DNA of 64,000 bases. Origin: SB21 sp964415295. Lineage in GTDB: Bacteria; CLD3; SB21. The translations under genes were made by a program, and so were the position numbers. This document shows, one piece after another, positions 62,852-64,000 of the stretch (its first letter is position 1; the number at the start of each line of letters is the position of its first letter). The notes beneath the pieces were generated by a model, which did not search any database, had not been told where the DNA came from, and saw only the letters and a list, made by a program, of their open reading frames with translations. The stretch lies in contig CAYPYN010000006.1 in assembly GCA_964415295.1 (NCBI GenBank), forward strand, positions 283,443 through 347,442, read 5' to 3'.

Positions 62852-63682
62852 TCACGGTTTAATTTTGTCAATAATTGTTTTTACATAATCCTCTTTTGGA
62901 AAATAACGCTTTTGTTTTTGGTCATAAATGAAGACATATCTAACAGGTACTACTTTCCAAGGATTATCTTCGTCGTAGCAGTGCATAAAATCTCCCTTTT
63001 CATTCTTTTCAAAATTAGCACAATCATACCAAAATCCCTCATTGTTCAGCGCCTGAGTGAACTTAATTTTGCCACTAAATTCAATATCGTTGAAACTGTC
63101 ATTGTTTTCATCTATGATTTTGATAGTTAATTCGCGTGGCTCATAAATTCCTTTGGATTCAAATCCTCCAAAAGTACTTATCTTCCGATTTTCAGTTGAA
63201 AACGACTCGATTAGAGAATCTCCGTTGCAACGATAAACAACGTGCCAGCCGTTTCCGTGCGGTGTTGAAATTACTGTTAATAAATAAGGATTTTGATCTT
63301 TAAATAATCGCAAAGTGTCATATCTGACACAGTGAAATGTCCCTAGTAATCTTCCTTTCTGATTAAACACAAGCTGGTCTTTGAACGGATACCAAATCAT
63401 TGGGCCGATTTTGCAGGAATATTCGACGATATATACATATTCTTGGCAACCCTCCAACTTTATTCTGTCAAAACGAGAAATCGTTTCCTTGGCTTCTTTG
63501 TACGTTGGATCGGCACTAGGTAATCCGTATACTGTTTTTAAACAGTTGATGAAATTCGTTGAATCGTGAATGAATGGATAAGTTTTCACGAAGTCAAAAC
63601 AACCGGCTGGCGTGTTTTGCGCGTATGCACTGCTATAATAGAAAAGTAGTACAAACAATATGGTATGTCGAGTACAATTCAT
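62852..63682 (-). CDS. Cassette gene: secreted protein of unknown function
   Basis: 276 residues from the ATG at 63682, which gives a signal peptide (MNCTRHTILFVLLFYYSSAYAQ); the frame can be read further upstream but only into the attC site. The mature part is rich in Asp/Asn/Tyr (YVYIVEYSCKIGPMIWYPFK, IDENNDSFNDIEFSGKIKFT). The alternation ENNDSFNDIEF resembles Ca-binding or VCBS-like strands, but I cannot assign a family. Confidence 0.68.
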   Translation of the reverse strand: MNCTRHTILFVLLFYYSSAYAQNTPAGCFDFVKTYPFIHDSTNFINCLKTVYGLPSADPTYKEAKETISRFDRIKLEGCQEYVYIVEYSCKIGPMIWYPFKDQLVFNQKGRLLGTFHCVRYDTLRLFKDQNPYLLTVISTPHGNGWHVVYRCNGDSLIESFSTENRKISTFGGFESKGIYEPRELTIKIIDENNDSFNDIEFSGKIKFTQALNNEGFWYDCANFEKNEKGDFMHCYDEDNPWKVVPVRYVFIYDQKQKRYFPKEDYVKTIIDKIKP

Positions 63683-63699
63683 AATCTTGATCGCGATTA

Positions 63700-63894
63700 C
63701 GCATAACGAAAGGCGGCTACACGACATGGCGCGAAGTGTGCCACCGATAGGTGGTAGATTAACTACCTTTACCACCAAAACTTAATCTTCAAAGAGCGCC
63801 ATGTGCGAACGCGCCAGCGTTCGCATCTATCTCGAATCTATAGCTGGCCGCTTCCGCTGGCGCGGAAGCGGACGTGTAAGCCGCATGTTATCCG
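63700..63894 (-). repeat. attC site, 195 bp
   Basis: Ends CGCATAACG and GTTATCCG; long-type interior, with the GCCGCTTCCGCTGGCGCGGA variant also seen at 60361. It belongs to the partial cassette gene at the right edge. Confidence 0.92.
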
Positions 63895-63909
63895 AGGTCG
63901 GGCGTTGCA

Positions 63910-64000
63910 CTAATCTTTGGTCCTTTCAAAATCCTTCTTAGGATCAAAAACCAAATCGTCGTCCGGCCAGACTGTCGGGAAAGTATATCCAGGACCTTTT
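63910..64000 (-). CDS. Cassette gene, C-terminal end only (runs off the right edge)
   Basis: The last 29 codons of a minus-strand gene, reading KGPGYTFPTVWPDDDLVFDP and then KKDFERTKD, with a TAG stop at 63910-63912, 15 bases before the attC. Position and orientation fit a cassette gene. Too short to assign. Confidence 0.6.
   Translation of the reverse strand, partial: KGPGYTFPTVWPDDDLVFDPKKDFERTKD

Larger units (their letters stand above)
53771..64000 (-). mobile_element. Chromosomal integron cassette array (distal end; integrase not in window)
   Basis: From 53771 to the right edge, eleven complete minus-strand genes and one partial gene are each followed by an attC-like site, most with 6-25 bases between stop codon and site. 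Sites share complementary ends (GCATAAC / GTTATGC type) and arms in which GCGGCTTACACG has one base more than its partner CGTGTAGCCGC, the extrahelical base that gives attC its polarity. Orientation places attI and the integrase beyond 64000. The left end, with shortened sites, is the old, distal end. The array is visibly more AT-rich than the chromosome to its left. Confidence 0.9.

Noticed and set aside
61052..63130. Plus-strand open frames across the attC sites (for example at 59230, 61052 and 62639)
   Set aside because: They run through the conserved repeat sequence, share peptide stretches only because the repeats do, and have no signal of coding.
53771..64000. Repeats spaced 0.7-1.2 kb might be a CRISPR-like or phage-related array
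   Set aside because: Repeat units are 195-200 bp with internal stems and are separated by full genes with stop codons next to each site; this fits integron cassettes, not spacers.

Overview
The window is about 64 kb of bacterial chromosome, probably from the FCB group or a close uncultivated relative. Pointers are a TonB-dependent receptor with a carboxypeptidase-regulatory-like domain, PorV-like and OmpA-like barrels, a FISUMP-domain lipoprotein, CsgG/FlgO-TPR proteins and a giant transporter-HEAT-cyclic-nucleotide protein. Many genes have clear AGGAG-type ribosome binding sites, which argues against a classical gut Bacteroidetes. The exact lineage cannot be fixed from sequence alone. I found no rRNA, tRNA, CRISPR or transposase genes.

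Left part (1-14.5 kb): the 5' half of acetate kinase (minus), a TonB-dependent receptor, and downstream of it a hairpin element and a second orphan copy of the receptor's last 24 codons. Next is an AT-rich solitary NACHT NTPase (candidate antiphage protein), then a TetR-controlled RND efflux operon (TetR, TolC-like, adaptor, four-helix-bundle protein, pump). Two matched inverted repeats lie in the TetR promoter. An Omp85-type barrel follows.

Core part (14.5-45 kb): tandem CsgG/FlgO-TPR paralogues; the transporter-HEAT-cNMP giant overlapping a TrpF; a minus-strand thioredoxin/OsmC/DUF302/small-membrane-protein cluster divergent from an OmpR-type two-component system; a hydrolase; a short divergent Rho followed by an orphan permuted DNA methyltransferase; small membrane proteins; an M28 peptidase; gamma-carbonic anhydrase with response regulator and metallo-beta-lactamase-fold protein; DprA; an LTXXQ protein; an aspartylglucosaminidase; and beta-carbonic anhydrase.

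45-53 kb: a 1688-residue dikinase-like protein with glucan-water-dikinase-like domain order overlaps a malic enzyme-phosphotransacetylase fusion whose metal-binding residues are altered. A FISUMP lipoprotein, a GNAT protein, a DinB-like protein and a carbohydrate-binding-like secreted protein follow.

Right end (53.8-64 kb, continuing past the edge): a chromosomal integron cassette array. Eleven complete small genes and one partial gene, all on the minus strand, are separated by attC sites. Seven sites are about 195-200 bp and nearly identical, with complementary GCATAAC/GTTATGC-type ends, GCGGCTTACACG / CGTGTAGCCGC arms carrying one extra base, and several internal hairpins. Ten of the eleven complete cassette proteins have a signal peptide or lipobox. 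Sites at the left (oldest) end are shortened or broken. No integrase gene is in the window; from cassette orientation it should lie beyond position 64000. This array with oversized attC sites and envelope-biased cargo is the most notable system here.
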